Notes: generated by a model not told the origin, from the letters alone. DNA of 64,000 bases from Mycolicibacterium celeriflavum (GCF_010731795.1 NZ_AP022591.1:2666001-2730000), one strand, 5' to 3'. Counted from the stretch's first letter, positions 28,574 through 37,108 are shown. Made by a program: numbers and translations.

Positions 28574-29263
28574 GTGGTGACCCAGATACGCGCGGTGCTG
28601 TTCGACTATTCCGGCACGCTGTTCCGGCTCGAGGAGGACGAGAGCTGGTTCCACGGAATGCAGGTCGACGACCGTGAGGTCGACGGGCACGTGCAGGCCG
28701 AACTGATGCGCAGGCTCACCGCGCCGACCGGCCAGCACGTCGAGATGGGCCCTGACGAGTACCACGCCTGGCTCAACCGCGACCTCGCGCCGCACCTGCA
28801 TCGCGAGGCCTACCTGCATGTGCTGCGGGAGTCAGGGCTGGCTGACCATCACGCCGAATCGCTGTACGGCATCCTGATCGACCCGCTGAACTGGACACCG
28901 TACCCGGACACCGCCGCGGTGCTCGAGGGTCTGCACCGGCGCGGTATCAAGACCGCGGTCGTGTCGAACATCGCGTTCGACGTGCGGCCGGCGTTCGCAT
29001 CGATCGGCGCGGCCGAGTTCGTCGACGAGTTCGTGCTGTCCTATGAGGTCGGGGCCGTCAAGCCGGACGCGGCGATCTTCGAGGCGGCGCTGACCCGGCT
29101 CGGTGTGGCCGCGGCGGACGCGGTCATGGTCGGTGACAGCGACGAGGCCGACGGCGGTGCCCGCGCGGTCGGCTGCGAGTTCAGCCTCGTCGACCCGCTG
29201 CCCACCACCGAACGGCCCGATGGCCTGCGGGTCGCGCTGTCCGGGTACGGCGTCGCCGTGTGA
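28574..29263 (+). CDS. HAD-superfamily hydrolase
   Basis: A protein of about 229 aa starting at one of two adjacent GTG codons (28574 or 28577). Motif I reads FDYSGTLF (nucleophile Asp11), motif II VVSNIAF, motif III VGAVKPDAAIF and motif IV MVGDSDEAD. In motif I the usual second Asp (D+2), the general acid/base of HAD phosphatases, is Ser13, as in dehalogenase-like members. This makes a standard phosphatase mechanism doubtful. It begins 6 bp after the sigma factor gene and so is probably co-transcribed. Confidence 0.85.
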   Translation: MVTQIRAVLFDYSGTLFRLEEDESWFHGMQVDDREVDGHVQAELMRRLTAPTGQHVEMGPDEYHAWLNRDLAPHLHREAYLHVLRESGLADHHAESLYGILIDPLNWTPYPDTAAVLEGLHRRGIKTAVVSNIAFDVRPAFASIGAAEFVDEFVLSYEVGAVKPDAAIFEAALTRLGVAAADAVMVGDSDEADGGARAVGCEFSLVDPLPTTERPDGLRVALSGYGVAV

Positions 29264-29306
29264 CTGCCGGTGTTCCGCATCGACCCGATCACGTAGCGTC
29301 GCTGCT

Positions 29307-29768
29307 ATGTCCGACAGCACTCGTATCCGGCCACCGTGGTGGCTGAAGTACGTCAACATGGTCATGATCGGCATGCAGCGGCTCGGCGTCGGCTTCGGCG
29401 GCAATGGGCCCATCGTGCTCGAGGTGCGCGGACGCAAGAGCGGCAAGCTGCGCTCGACACCGGTGACCCCGATGACCGTTGACAACAAGCGGTACATCGT
29501 CGGCGGGCTGCCCGGCTCGGACTGGGCCGCCAACCTGCGCGCCGCCGGCGAGGCCACGCTGCGGCAGGGCCGCCACGCCGAGCGGGTGCGCGTCGTCGAA
29601 GTGCCGGCCGAGGCGGCCCGCCCGCTGCTGCGCGTGTTCCCGATCGAGGTGCCCACCGGCGTCGGCTTCATGAAGAACGTCGGCCTGGTGACCGGACCCA
29701 ATCCCGACGAGTTCGAGGCATTGGCCGGCCGCTGCCCCGTATTTCAGCTGGATCCGGTAAACGCATGA
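29307..29768 (+). CDS. Deazaflavin (F420)-dependent nitroreductase-family protein (Ddn-like)
   Basis: A 153-aa protein of the Ddn/FDOR family (split beta-barrel). It shows LEVRGRKSGKLRSTPVTPM and the GLPGSDWAANLRAAGEATL stretch typical of F420H2-binding members. Such enzymes reduce quinones or nitroaromatics with F420H2; Ddn can reduce menaquinone. Its stop overlaps the menB start (ATGA), which makes a link with quinone metabolism plausible but unproven. Confidence 0.88.
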   Translation: MSDSTRIRPPWWLKYVNMVMIGMQRLGVGFGGNGPIVLEVRGRKSGKLRSTPVTPMTVDNKRYIVGGLPGSDWAANLRAAGEATLRQGRHAERVRVVEVPAEAARPLLRVFPIEVPTGVGFMKNVGLVTGPNPDEFEALAGRCPVFQLDPVNA

Positions 29769-30676
29769 GTGACAACACCTTTGACCCGTCTCTTTGGCAA
29801 CCCGTCGACGGCTTCGGGTTGACCGACATCACGTACCACCGTCACGTCGTCGACGGCGTGAAGCAGCCCACGGTGCGCGTCGCGTTCGACCGGCCGGAAG
29901 TCCGCAACGCGTTTCGTCCGCACACCGTCGACGAGCTGTACCGCGTGCTCGACCACGCGCGGATGTCGTCGGACGTCGGAGTCATCCTGCTGACCGGTAA
30001 CGGGCCGTCGCCGAAGGACGGCGGCTGGGCGTTCTGCTCCGGCGGCGACCAACGCATCCGCGGCCGCAGCGGCTACCAGTACGCGTCGGGCGACACCGCC
30101 GAGACGGTCGACCCGGCGCGCGCCGGACGGCTGCACATCCTCGAAGTGCAGCGGCTGATCCGCTTCATGCCCAAGCCGGTGATCTGCCTGGTCAACGGCT
30201 GGGCCGCCGGCGGCGGGCACAGCCTGCACGTGACCTGCGACCTGACCTTGGCCAGCCGCGAGCACGCCAGGTTCAAGCAGACCGACGCCGACGTCGGCAG
30301 CTTCGACGGCGGGTACGGCAGCGCGTATCTGGCCAAGCAGGTCGGCCAGAAGTTCGCGCGTGAGGTCTTCTTCCTCGGCCGGCCGTATACCGCCGAGCAG
30401 ATGCACGCGATGGGCGCGGTCAACGAGGTCGTCGACCACGCCGAGCTGGAAAACGTCGGGCTGGAATGGGCCGCGGCGATCAATGGCAAGTCACCGCAAG
30501 CGATTCGGATGCTGAAGTACGCGTTCAACCTCACCGACGACGGACTGGTGGGCCAGCAGTTGTTCGCCGGGGAGGCCACGCGGTTGGCGTACATGACCGA
30601 CGAGGCGGTCGAGGGCCGCGACGCGTTCCTGGAGAAGCGCGACCCCGACTGGACCGCCTTCCCGCGCTACTTCTAG
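29765..30676 (+). CDS. menB: 1,4-Dihydroxy-2-naphthoyl-CoA synthase MenB
   Basis: A 303-aa crotonase-fold enzyme that cyclises o-succinylbenzoyl-CoA in menaquinone synthesis. MenB hallmarks are present: FCSGGDQRIRG, VNGWAAGGGHSLHV, the DADVGSFDGGYGS loop with the conserved Asp and Ser, and the C-terminal DPDWTAFPRYF helix. The length matches mycobacterial MenB. The ATG overlaps the stop of the Ddn-like gene, indicating translational coupling. Confidence 0.96.
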   Translation: MSDNTFDPSLWQPVDGFGLTDITYHRHVVDGVKQPTVRVAFDRPEVRNAFRPHTVDELYRVLDHARMSSDVGVILLTGNGPSPKDGGWAFCSGGDQRIRGRSGYQYASGDTAETVDPARAGRLHILEVQRLIRFMPKPVICLVNGWAAGGGHSLHVTCDLTLASREHARFKQTDADVGSFDGGYGSAYLAKQVGQKFAREVFFLGRPYTAEQMHAMGAVNEVVDHAELENVGLEWAAAINGKSPQAIRMLKYAFNLTDDGLVGQQLFAGEATRLAYMTDEAVEGRDAFLEKRDPDWTAFPRYF

Positions 30677-30677
30677 T

Positions 30678-30732
30678 GGCGATTTCGGTGTACGTGGTCG
30701 CGCGAGGCGCGACCAACGACACCGAAATCACA
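30678..30732. repeat. Dispersed intergenic palindrome, copy A
   Basis: An outer 11-bp perfect stem GATTTCGGTGT/ACACCGAAATC (30681-30691, 30719-30729) encloses an inner 9-bp perfect stem TGGTCGCGC/GCGCGACCA (30695-30703, 30707-30715). It begins just after the menB stop. A degenerate relative lies at 37949-38004. Confidence 0.7.
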
Positions 30733-30739
30733 CTCTCTA

Positions 30740-30751
30740 GACTCGCGAGTC
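30740..30751. promoter_or_regulatory. 12-bp perfect palindrome abutting the SDR start codon
   Basis: GACTCGCGAGTC ends at the base before the GTG at 30752, where a ribosome-binding site would be expected but is absent. It could be an operator or simply a short hairpin. No function is shown. Confidence 0.35.
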
Positions 30752-31636
30752 GTGAGCAAGAGCCCGTTGCGAAGGTTGGCCGACCAACTGCTGCTGACCA
30801 CCATGCGCCCGCCGATCGTCCCCGAACTGCTGCAGTACCAGCCCGGCCGCGAGGTCGTCGACCTGCGGGGCAAGCGCATCCTGCTCACCGGCGCGTCCTC
30901 GGGGATCGGCGAGGCGGCCGCGGAGAAGTTCGCCCGCCGCGGCGCCACCGTGGTGGTGGCCGCACGTCGTCAGGAGTTGCTCGACGCGCTGGTCGACCGG
31001 ATCACCGACGACGGCGGCGACGCCTGGGCGCACGCCTGTGACCTCTCGGATCTCGACGCGGTCGATGGCCTCGTCGCCAGGGTCACCGAGGAACTGGGCG
31101 GCGTGGACATCCTGATCAACAACGCGGGCCGCTCGATTCGCCGGCCGCTGGCCGACTCGCTGGAGCGTTGGCACGACGTCGAGCGCACCATGGCGCTGAA
31201 CTACTACTCTCCGCTGCGGCTGATCCGCGGGCTCGCTCCCGGGATGCGCGAGCGGAAAAACGGCCACATCATCAACGTGTCGACGTGGGGCGTGCTCAGC
31301 GAGTCGTCCCCGTTGTTCGCGGTGTACAACGCGTCCAAGGCGGCGCTGACCGCGGTGAGCCGCGTCATCGAGACCGAGTGGAGCCGCGACGGCGTGCATT
31401 CGACGACGCTGTTCTACCCGCTGGTGCGCACGCCGATGATCGCCCCCACCCGCGCCTACGACGGCGTCGCCGGATTGACCGCATCCGAGGCCGCCGACTG
31501 GATGATCACCGCCGCGCGCACCCGGCCCGTGCGCATCGCGCCGCGGATGGCCGTCACCGCTCAGGCCGTGAACAGCCTCGCGCCAGCCGTCGTCGACAGG
31601 GTGATGAAACGCCAACGGGTCCAACCGAACTCCTGA
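30752..31636 (+). CDS. Short-chain dehydrogenase/reductase
   Basis: A 294-aa classical SDR. It has the NAD(P) motif TGASSGIG (about residue 47), the NNAG motif, catalytic Ser in NVSTWG and the YNASK catalytic Tyr/Lys pair, followed by a longer C-terminal lid. The context (between menB and the glyoxalase) matches M. tuberculosis Rv0547c as I recall it. Substrate is unknown. A GTG start is used, with no clear Shine-Dalgarno site. The FadD gene begins 1 bp after its stop. Confidence 0.9.
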   Translation: MSKSPLRRLADQLLLTTMRPPIVPELLQYQPGREVVDLRGKRILLTGASSGIGEAAAEKFARRGATVVVAARRQELLDALVDRITDDGGDAWAHACDLSDLDAVDGLVARVTEELGGVDILINNAGRSIRRPLADSLERWHDVERTMALNYYSPLRLIRGLAPGMRERKNGHIINVSTWGVLSESSPLFAVYNASKAALTAVSRVIETEWSRDGVHSTTLFYPLVRTPMIAPTRAYDGVAGLTASEAADWMITAARTRPVRIAPRMAVTAQAVNSLAPAVVDRVMKRQRVQPNS

Positions 31637-31637
31637 C

Positions 31638-33179
31638 ATGCCACACCCCGATATCGCGACCGCCGCGGACATCGCGCGGGTCTACGGCGCCGAACGACCC
31701 GAAACGGTCGCGTTGGTCGCCGGTGACCGGACCCTGACCTTTGCCGACCTCGACGCGCGGTCCAGCCGCGCCGCGCAGGCGTTTCGCGCGGCGGGCGTCG
31801 GGTTCGGCGACCGGGTCGCGTTCATCGAAAAGAACGGCATCGAGTTCTTCGAAGTCGTCTGTGCCCTGTCCAAACTCGGCGCGATCGTCGTACCCGTCAA
31901 CTGGCGCCTTGCGCCCGCCGAGATGGCCCACATCATCGACGACGCGGACGCGCGCGTCGTGGTCGTGGGCGACGAGTTCTTCGGCCACGTCGAGGCGATC
32001 GAAGACCGGCTGGCGGCGTCCGTAGTCGCCATCGGCGAACACCCGCGCTGGCCGGCGTTCGACGCGTGGCTCGCCGACCACCCCGCTGACGATCCCTGCG
32101 TCACAACGCAACCCGACGACGTCGCGTTCCTGATGTACACCTCGGGAACGACCGGCGCCCCGAAGGGCGTCATGCTGACCAACGACAACTACTTCTGCAA
32201 GGCCACCGGTATCGCCGAGAAGTGGCGCTTCGACGCCGACAGTGTGAGCCTCGCCGTGATGCCGATGTTCCACATGGCCGGCTCCGGCTGGGCTCTGGTC
32301 GGGCTGTGCGAGGGGGCGCGCACCGTTGTGCTGCGTGACGTCGACCCACCCGCGATCCTCGAAGCCGTTGCGCAACATGGGATCACCAACATGCTACTGG
32401 TACCCGTCGTGATCCAGCGCCTGCTCGAAACCGCGGGTGTCGAGACGACGGACTTCGCCAGCCTGCGCGCGATCGTCTACGGGGCGTCGCCGATCACCGA
32501 TGACGTCCTGGTCAAGGCGCTCGAGCGGTTCGATTGTGACCTGTTGCAGGTGTACGGGCAGACCGAAACCACCGGCTCCATCACCCAACTCGACCGCCAC
32601 GACCCGGAGTTGTTGCGGTCGTGCGGCAAGCCGTTCGAATGGGTCGAGGTGCGCATCGTCGATGACGCCGGACGTGATGTGCCCACCGGCACCGTCGGCG
32701 AGCTGTGGACCCGCTCGCGGCAGAACATGCGCGGCTACTGGAATAACCCGGACGCAACGGCCGCCACGCTCACCGACGACGGCTGGCTCAAGACCGGTGA
32801 CGCCGGCTACCTCGACGAAGAGGGCTATGTGTTCCTGCACGATCGCGTCAAGGACATGATCGTGTCGGGCGGCGAGAACGTGTACCCCGCCGAGGTCGAG
32901 AACGTGTTGATGACCCATCCTGCGGTCGGTGACGTCGCGGTGATCGGCGTTCCCGACATGACGTGGGGTGAGGCGGTCAAGGCGATCGTCGTCCCTGTCT
33001 CGGTCGGCTGCCCCAGCGAGTCGGAGCTGATCGCCTATGCACGCGACCGGCTCGCCGGGTTCAAGCTGCCCAAGTCGGTGTCGTTCGCCGAAGACCTGCC
33101 CCGCACTCCGAGCGGCAAGGTGCTCAAGCGGGCGCTGCGCGAACCGTACTGGGAAGGTGTCGGGCGGCGGATCGGCTGA
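31638..33179 (+). CDS. Acyl-CoA synthetase (FadD-type)
   Basis: A 513-aa ANL ligase. It has YTSGTTGAPKG (residue 170 region), YGQTETTG, GWLKTGDAG, DRVKDMIVSGGENVYPAEVE and the catalytic Lys in PRTPSGKVLKRALREPYWEG. It is co-transcribed with the SDR gene. It would make an acyl- or aryl-CoA; substrate unknown. It appears inserted relative to the SDR-glyoxalase adjacency I recall from M. tuberculosis. Confidence 0.9.
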   Translation: MPHPDIATAADIARVYGAERPETVALVAGDRTLTFADLDARSSRAAQAFRAAGVGFGDRVAFIEKNGIEFFEVVCALSKLGAIVVPVNWRLAPAEMAHIIDDADARVVVVGDEFFGHVEAIEDRLAASVVAIGEHPRWPAFDAWLADHPADDPCVTTQPDDVAFLMYTSGTTGAPKGVMLTNDNYFCKATGIAEKWRFDADSVSLAVMPMFHMAGSGWALVGLCEGARTVVLRDVDPPAILEAVAQHGITNMLLVPVVIQRLLETAGVETTDFASLRAIVYGASPITDDVLVKALERFDCDLLQVYGQTETTGSITQLDRHDPELLRSCGKPFEWVEVRIVDDAGRDVPTGTVGELWTRSRQNMRGYWNNPDATAATLTDDGWLKTGDAGYLDEEGYVFLHDRVKDMIVSGGENVYPAEVENVLMTHPAVGDVAVIGVPDMTWGEAVKAIVVPVSVGCPSESELIAYARDRLAGFKLPKSVSFAEDLPRTPSGKVLKRALREPYWEGVGRRIG

Positions 33180-33202
33180 CCCGGCGTGATAGACACGACG
33201 GC

Positions 33203-33574
33203 ATGGAGATTCTGGCCAGCCGGATGCTGATTCGGCCGGCGGACTATCAGCGGTCGCTGGCGTTCTACCGCGACGAGCTGGGCTTGGCGATCGCCCGCGA
33301 CTACGGCGCGGGCACCGTGTTCTACGCCGGGCAGTCGCTGATCGAACTCGCAGGCCACGGCGGACCGCACGCGGGCGGCACGATGTGGCTGCAGGTGCGC
33401 GATGTCTACGCCACCGAAAAGGAGCTTTCGGGTCGGGGCGTGCCGATCACGCGGGCGGCCCGTCAGGAGCCGTGGGGACTGCACGAGATGCATGTCAACG
33501 ATCCCGACGGCGTGCTGCTGATTTTCGTGCAGGTGCCCGAGACCCACCCGCTGCGCCGCGACACCCGGCAGTAG
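33203..33574 (+). CDS. Glyoxalase/VOC-family protein
   Basis: A 123-aa single-module vicinal oxygen chelate protein. It has the beta-alpha-beta3 pattern with SLAFYRDELGLAI, FYAGQSLIELAGHG and NDPDGVLLIFVQV. Possible metal ligands are the Glu in IELAGH and the His in LHEMHV. Function is unknown. It ends 3 bp before the convergent DUF3349 gene. Confidence 0.85.
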   Translation: MEILASRMLIRPADYQRSLAFYRDELGLAIARDYGAGTVFYAGQSLIELAGHGGPHAGGTMWLQVRDVYATEKELSGRGVPITRAARQEPWGLHEMHVNDPDGVLLIFVQVPETHPLRRDTRQ

Positions 33575-33577
33575 GTT

Positions 33578-33898
33578 TCAGCGCGAGGCGGTGGCCAACG
33601 GCCAGCCGACCGACGCCAATCGAGACGCAACCTGGTGCATCTCTTCAGGATTCGGCTCCTGAGCAATGACCTGGTGGATCGCGTCGCGGATCTCGTCTTC
33701 GGTCACGGTGTCGGCGGTGGTGCCCTTGAGCACGGTCTGCGCGGCGCTGACGACCTCGTCTTCGGTGAGTGACCGCTTCAGCAGCGCGAGGAGGGGAAAG
33801 TAATCCTTCGGCGGCACACCGTCCGGATAGCCGCGACGCAGCCACGAGAGCACGTTGTCCAACACGTTGAGGTTCTCTGTCATGATGTCGCCGTTCAT
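33578..33898 (-). CDS. DUF3349 family protein, copy 1
   Basis: A 101-106-aa helical protein with SWLRRGYPDGVPPKDYFPLLALLKRSLTEDEV, matching the small mycobacterial DUF3349 family (Rv0543c type). ATG 33898 overlaps the upstream stop as ATGA. ATG 33883 (MTENLNVL) is the alternative start. It is the last gene of the leftward pitA operon. A paralogue lies at 35657 on the other side of pitA. Function is unknown. Confidence 0.85.
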   Translation of the reverse strand: MNGDIMTENLNVLDNVLSWLRRGYPDGVPPKDYFPLLALLKRSLTEDEVVSAAQTVLKGTTADTVTEDEIRDAIHQVIAQEPNPEEMHQVASRLASVGWPLATASR

Positions 33899-34179
33899 TT
33901 TTCGGGCATGAAGGGAAACAGGTCGATGCCGGTGTGGTGGATGATGGTGGACCGGGTGATCCACAGCACCGCGGTGACGATCACCCAGCCGACGAACACG
34001 AACAGCGCCACACCGACGTATCTCCGGACCGGGTTGGGTGCGCTCACGGTGCCGTCGGCGGACTCGTCACCCGCTCCGTTGGAGAAGGCCACCAGTCCGG
34101 TCGCGAACAGCGCGGGCAGCCCCGCTCCCAGCACGAGCCCGACCACCAGCACCTTGAGGATGCTTTCCAGATAAGTCAT
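33895..34179 (-). CDS. Small two-TM membrane protein of the pitA operon
   Basis: A 94-aa protein with TM helices at about residues 6-30 and 54-74, joined by an acidic loop, and a C-terminal FPFMPEK. Position and size match Rv0544c as I recall it. It starts 13 bp after pitA and overlaps the DUF3349 gene. It may be an accessory subunit of the phosphate transporter, by association only. Confidence 0.8.
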   Translation of the reverse strand: MTYLESILKVLVVGLVLGAGLPALFATGLVAFSNGAGDESADGTVSAPNPVRRYVGVALFVFVGWVIVTAVLWITRSTIIHHTGIDLFPFMPEK

Positions 34180-34192
34180 CGACGTTCCTTTG

Positions 34193-35434
34193 CTACACCA
34201 TCGCCGCGGTCTTGCTCGGCGTCTCGCGCAGTTGCGGGGGCACGACGGAGTTGGTGGCGTCGTCCCAGTCGGCGTTGACGTTGTTGTGGTCCACCTTCTG
34301 CTGCTTGGCCCGCCGCCACATGTAGAACGAGAGCCCCACGAGCGTGAGGAAGATGAGGCTGTCGCCGGCGAGGTCGGACCCGGTGAGTGTCTTCACCCCG
34401 TGGGAAAGCCAGAACGAAAGCGCCCCAACGAATCCCGCGGCGGGCAGCGTGATCAACCAGGCGACCGCCATCCGGCCGGCCACCGCCCAGCGGACGTCGG
34501 CGCCCGGCTTGCCGACACCGCTGCCGAGGATTGATCCGGTGGCGACGTGGGTGGTCGACAGCGCCATGCCGGCGGCGCTGGAGCTGAGAATGATTGCGGC
34601 CGAAGATGCTTCGGCGGCGAAGCCCTGCGGGGAGTCGATCTCCACGAGCCCCTTGCCCAGGGTGCGGATGACGCGCCAACCGCCGAGATAGGTGCCCAGA
34701 CCGATCGCGACCGCACAGCTGAAGATGACCCAGAACGGCAGGCCGTTCTCCTTGACGTCGCCGCTGAGGTTTCCGGTGGTGATGAGTGCGAGCGCGATGA
34801 CGCCCATGGTCTTCTGCGCGTCGTTGGTGCCGTGCGACAGTGCGACCAGTGAAGCGGTCGCGATCTGACCCCAGCGGAAGCCCTCGCGACGGCGACTCAC
34901 CGCCACCTTGCGGGTGATCCGGTACACCAGCCAGGTGCCGCATGCGGCCACCAGACAGGCGATGAGCGGCGCGGCGACCGCGGGGATGAGCACCTTCTGG
35001 GTGATGCCGCTCCAGTTGACGCCCGCGGTGCCCAGCGCGGCGAGGCCCGCGCCGATCAGCCCGCCGAACAGCGCGTGCGACGAGCTTGAGGGTATGCCGA
35101 ACAACCAGGTCAGCAGGTTCCACAGGATCCCACCGATCAGCCCGGCGAAGATGATCGTCAAACCCGTCGACGCATCGATTGACGGCAGCAGAGCGCCGCT
35201 GTTGCCGTCCTGCACGTTGAGCACCGATGTGGTGACCGTGACCGCGACCTCTACCGAGAGAAACGCGCCGACGAGGTTGAGGACACCGGCCAACAAAACA
35301 GCCGTCTTGGGCTTGAGGGCGCCGGTGGCAATTGACGTCGCCATCGCATTGCCGGTGTCGTGGAAGCCGTTGGTGAAGTCGAATGCCAACGCGGTCGTGA
35401 TCAACAGCACGAGGATGATCAGCTCGGTGCTCAC
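34193..35434 (-). CDS. pitA: Low-affinity inorganic phosphate transporter (PiT family)
   Basis: A 413-aa membrane protein of about ten TM helices with the two PHO4 signature repeats: NGFHDTGNAMATSIATGAL near residue 25 and LSHGTNDAQKTMGVIAL near residue 200. PiT proteins move metal-phosphate with protons. It starts at GTG 35434 and leads a three-gene leftward operon. A Pho-box-like repeat lies about 95 bp upstream at 35529-35546. Confidence 0.93.
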   Translation of the reverse strand: MSTELIILVLLITTALAFDFTNGFHDTGNAMATSIATGALKPKTAVLLAGVLNLVGAFLSVEVAVTVTTSVLNVQDGNSGALLPSIDASTGLTIIFAGLIGGILWNLLTWLFGIPSSSSHALFGGLIGAGLAALGTAGVNWSGITQKVLIPAVAAPLIACLVAACGTWLVYRITRKVAVSRRREGFRWGQIATASLVALSHGTNDAQKTMGVIALALITTGNLSGDVKENGLPFWVIFSCAVAIGLGTYLGGWRVIRTLGKGLVEIDSPQGFAAEASSAAIILSSSAAGMALSTTHVATGSILGSGVGKPGADVRWAVAGRMAVAWLITLPAAGFVGALSFWLSHGVKTLTGSDLAGDSLIFLTLVGLSFYMWRRAKQQKVDHNNVNADWDDATNSVVPPQLRETPSKTAAMV

Positions 35435-35528
35435 GGCGCTAATTCTGCGGCCACAGCGGCCATTCGCCTAATTCATGGCCACTTTCGAGGGGCGTGTCGA
35501 GCAGGTAGTTCGCCGCTGCGGGCAATCT

Positions 35529-35546
35529 GTTCATCGATTGTTCACC
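35529..35546. promoter_or_regulatory. Pho-box-like direct repeat
   Basis: GTTCATC-GATT-GTTCACC consists of two 7-bp units with 11-bp periodicity. This is the form of PHO boxes bound by PhoP/RegX3-type phosphate regulators in actinobacteria (GTTCACC repeats in Streptomyces). It lies between pitA and the divergent DUF3349 gene, so it could control both. Confidence 0.65.
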
Positions 35547-35656
35547 CGACGGCGGTCGGGTGTTTGCCCACGGCGTCGGACTCGACTTGTTCGAACTCGC
35601 ATTAGCATCATCCAATCGGGAGCGGGTAGACCCGATGCGACACGCGGGAGGGCACA

Positions 35657-35959
35657 GTGACGAAGTTTCTGGCCAGAATCGTCGCGTGGATCACCGCGGG
35701 TTATCCCGAGGGGGTGCCCGGACCGGATCGGGTGCCGCTGTTCTCGCTGCTTCGGCGGCGGCTCACCGATGACGAGGTGAGGACCGTCGCGGTGGAATTG
35801 AAGCGGACGGGCGAGTTCGACGACGCCGACATCGGGGTGCTGATCACGTCGATCATCGATACGCTGCCCACGCCGGAGGATGTCGAGCGGGTCCGGCAGC
35901 GCCTGGCGGTGCGGGGCTGGCCGCTCGACGACCCACGCGATCCGGAGGACGACCCATAA
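35657..35959 (+). CDS. DUF3349 family protein, copy 2
   Basis: A 100-aa protein from GTG 35657 with AWITAGYPEGVPGPDRVPLFSLLRRRLTDDEV, clearly paralogous to the gene at 33578 (shared GYPxGVP, LTxDEV and RGWPL/VGWPL C-terminus). It is divergent from pitA and upstream of menE on the same strand. The Pho-box-like site lies 110 bp upstream. Confidence 0.85.
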   Translation: MTKFLARIVAWITAGYPEGVPGPDRVPLFSLLRRRLTDDEVRTVAVELKRTGEFDDADIGVLITSIIDTLPTPEDVERVRQRLAVRGWPLDDPRDPEDDP

Positions 35960-36027
35960 CCGTCCTGACCCCGATCGCGGTCGGTTCGGGTGCCGCGGCC
36001 CTGTCACTCCTGCCCACGGTTCAGGAG

Positions 36028-37104
36028 ATGCTCGCCGGACGCGCCAGCATCCTGCCGGTGCCCGCTGATGACGAACGCGAAACATCGCTGCTGTCAACGT
36101 CGTTGCGTGCCGGTGCCGCGATCGACGACGACGTCGCCGTCGTGGTATCCACGTCCGGCACGACCGGAACTCCCAAGGGGGCGATGCTGACCGCCGCGGC
36201 GTTGACGGCCAGCGCGGAGGCCACGCACCACCGGCTCGGCGGGCCGGGACAGTGGCTGCTCGCGCTGTCGGCGCATCACGTCGCGGGGTTACAGGTGTTG
36301 GTGCGTAGCGTGGTCGCCGGGACCACGCCGGTGGCGATCAGGCCGAGCTTCGTTGCGGATGAGCTGATTTCGGCTGTAGCCGCGTTGGGACCTGGGCGCC
36401 GCTATGCCTCACTGGTGGCCGTGCAACTCGACAAGGCGCTGCGGGACTCGGAGTCTGCGGCCGCATTGTCGAGCCTGGACGCGGTCCTGCTCGGCGGCGG
36501 TCCGATGCCCGCCCCCCTCGCCAGACAAGCTGCCGCAGCAGGGATTCCGGTGGTTCGGACGTACGGCATGAGCGAGACCGCCGGCGGGTGCGTGTACGAC
36601 GGTGTGCCGCTGGATGGGGTACGGATCCGGATCGTCGACGGCCGGATCGTGCTGGGCGGGGCGACGCTGGCGAAGGGCTACCGCAATCCGGTGACTCCGG
36701 ACCCGTTCGCCGAAGCGGGCTGGTTCCGCACTGATGACGTCGGCGCCGTTGATGCTTCGGGACGGCTGACGGTGCTGGGCCGGGCCGACGACGCGATCAG
36801 CAGCGGCGGGCTGACCGTCATCCCGCAGGTCGTCGAGGCCGCGGTGGTCGGGCATCCGGCGGTCGCCGAGTGCGCGGTGTTCGGGGTGCCCGACGAACGG
36901 TTGGGCCAGCGGGTGGCCGTCGCCGTGGTGCTCGTAGCCGGCTGCGACGCGCCCACGCCTGCCGAACTCCGCGGGCAGGTCGCCGCGGCACTGGATGTCA
37001 CTGCGGCGCCCCGCGAGGTCCACATCGTCGACGAGTTGCCGCGGCGCGGCATCGGCAAGATCGACCGGCGAGCCCTTGCGGCCCGGTACTCCGATCTGGG
37101 CTAA
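36028..37104 (+). CDS. menE: o-Succinylbenzoate--CoA ligase MenE
   Basis: A 358-aa ANL enzyme, short as in mycobacterial MenE (about 360 aa). It lacks the usual large N-terminal domain and begins close to the P-loop STSGTTGTPKG (residue 41 onward). RTYGMSETAGG, GWFRTDDVG, GRADDAISSGGLTVIP and the C-terminal Lys in RRGIGKIDRRAL are present. It makes OSB-CoA for MenB. AGGAG touches the ATG directly. The frame stays open back to 35956, where an ATA overlaps the upstream TAA, so the start is not certain. Confidence 0.92.
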   Translation: MLAGRASILPVPADDERETSLLSTSLRAGAAIDDDVAVVVSTSGTTGTPKGAMLTAAALTASAEATHHRLGGPGQWLLALSAHHVAGLQVLVRSVVAGTTPVAIRPSFVADELISAVAALGPGRRYASLVAVQLDKALRDSESAAALSSLDAVLLGGGPMPAPLARQAAAAGIPVVRTYGMSETAGGCVYDGVPLDGVRIRIVDGRIVLGGATLAKGYRNPVTPDPFAEAGWFRTDDVGAVDASGRLTVLGRADDAISSGGLTVIPQVVEAAVVGHPAVAECAVFGVPDERLGQRVAVAVVLVAGCDAPTPAELRGQVAAALDVTAAPREVHIVDELPRRGIGKIDRRALAARYSDLG

Positions 37105-37108
37105 GCGG

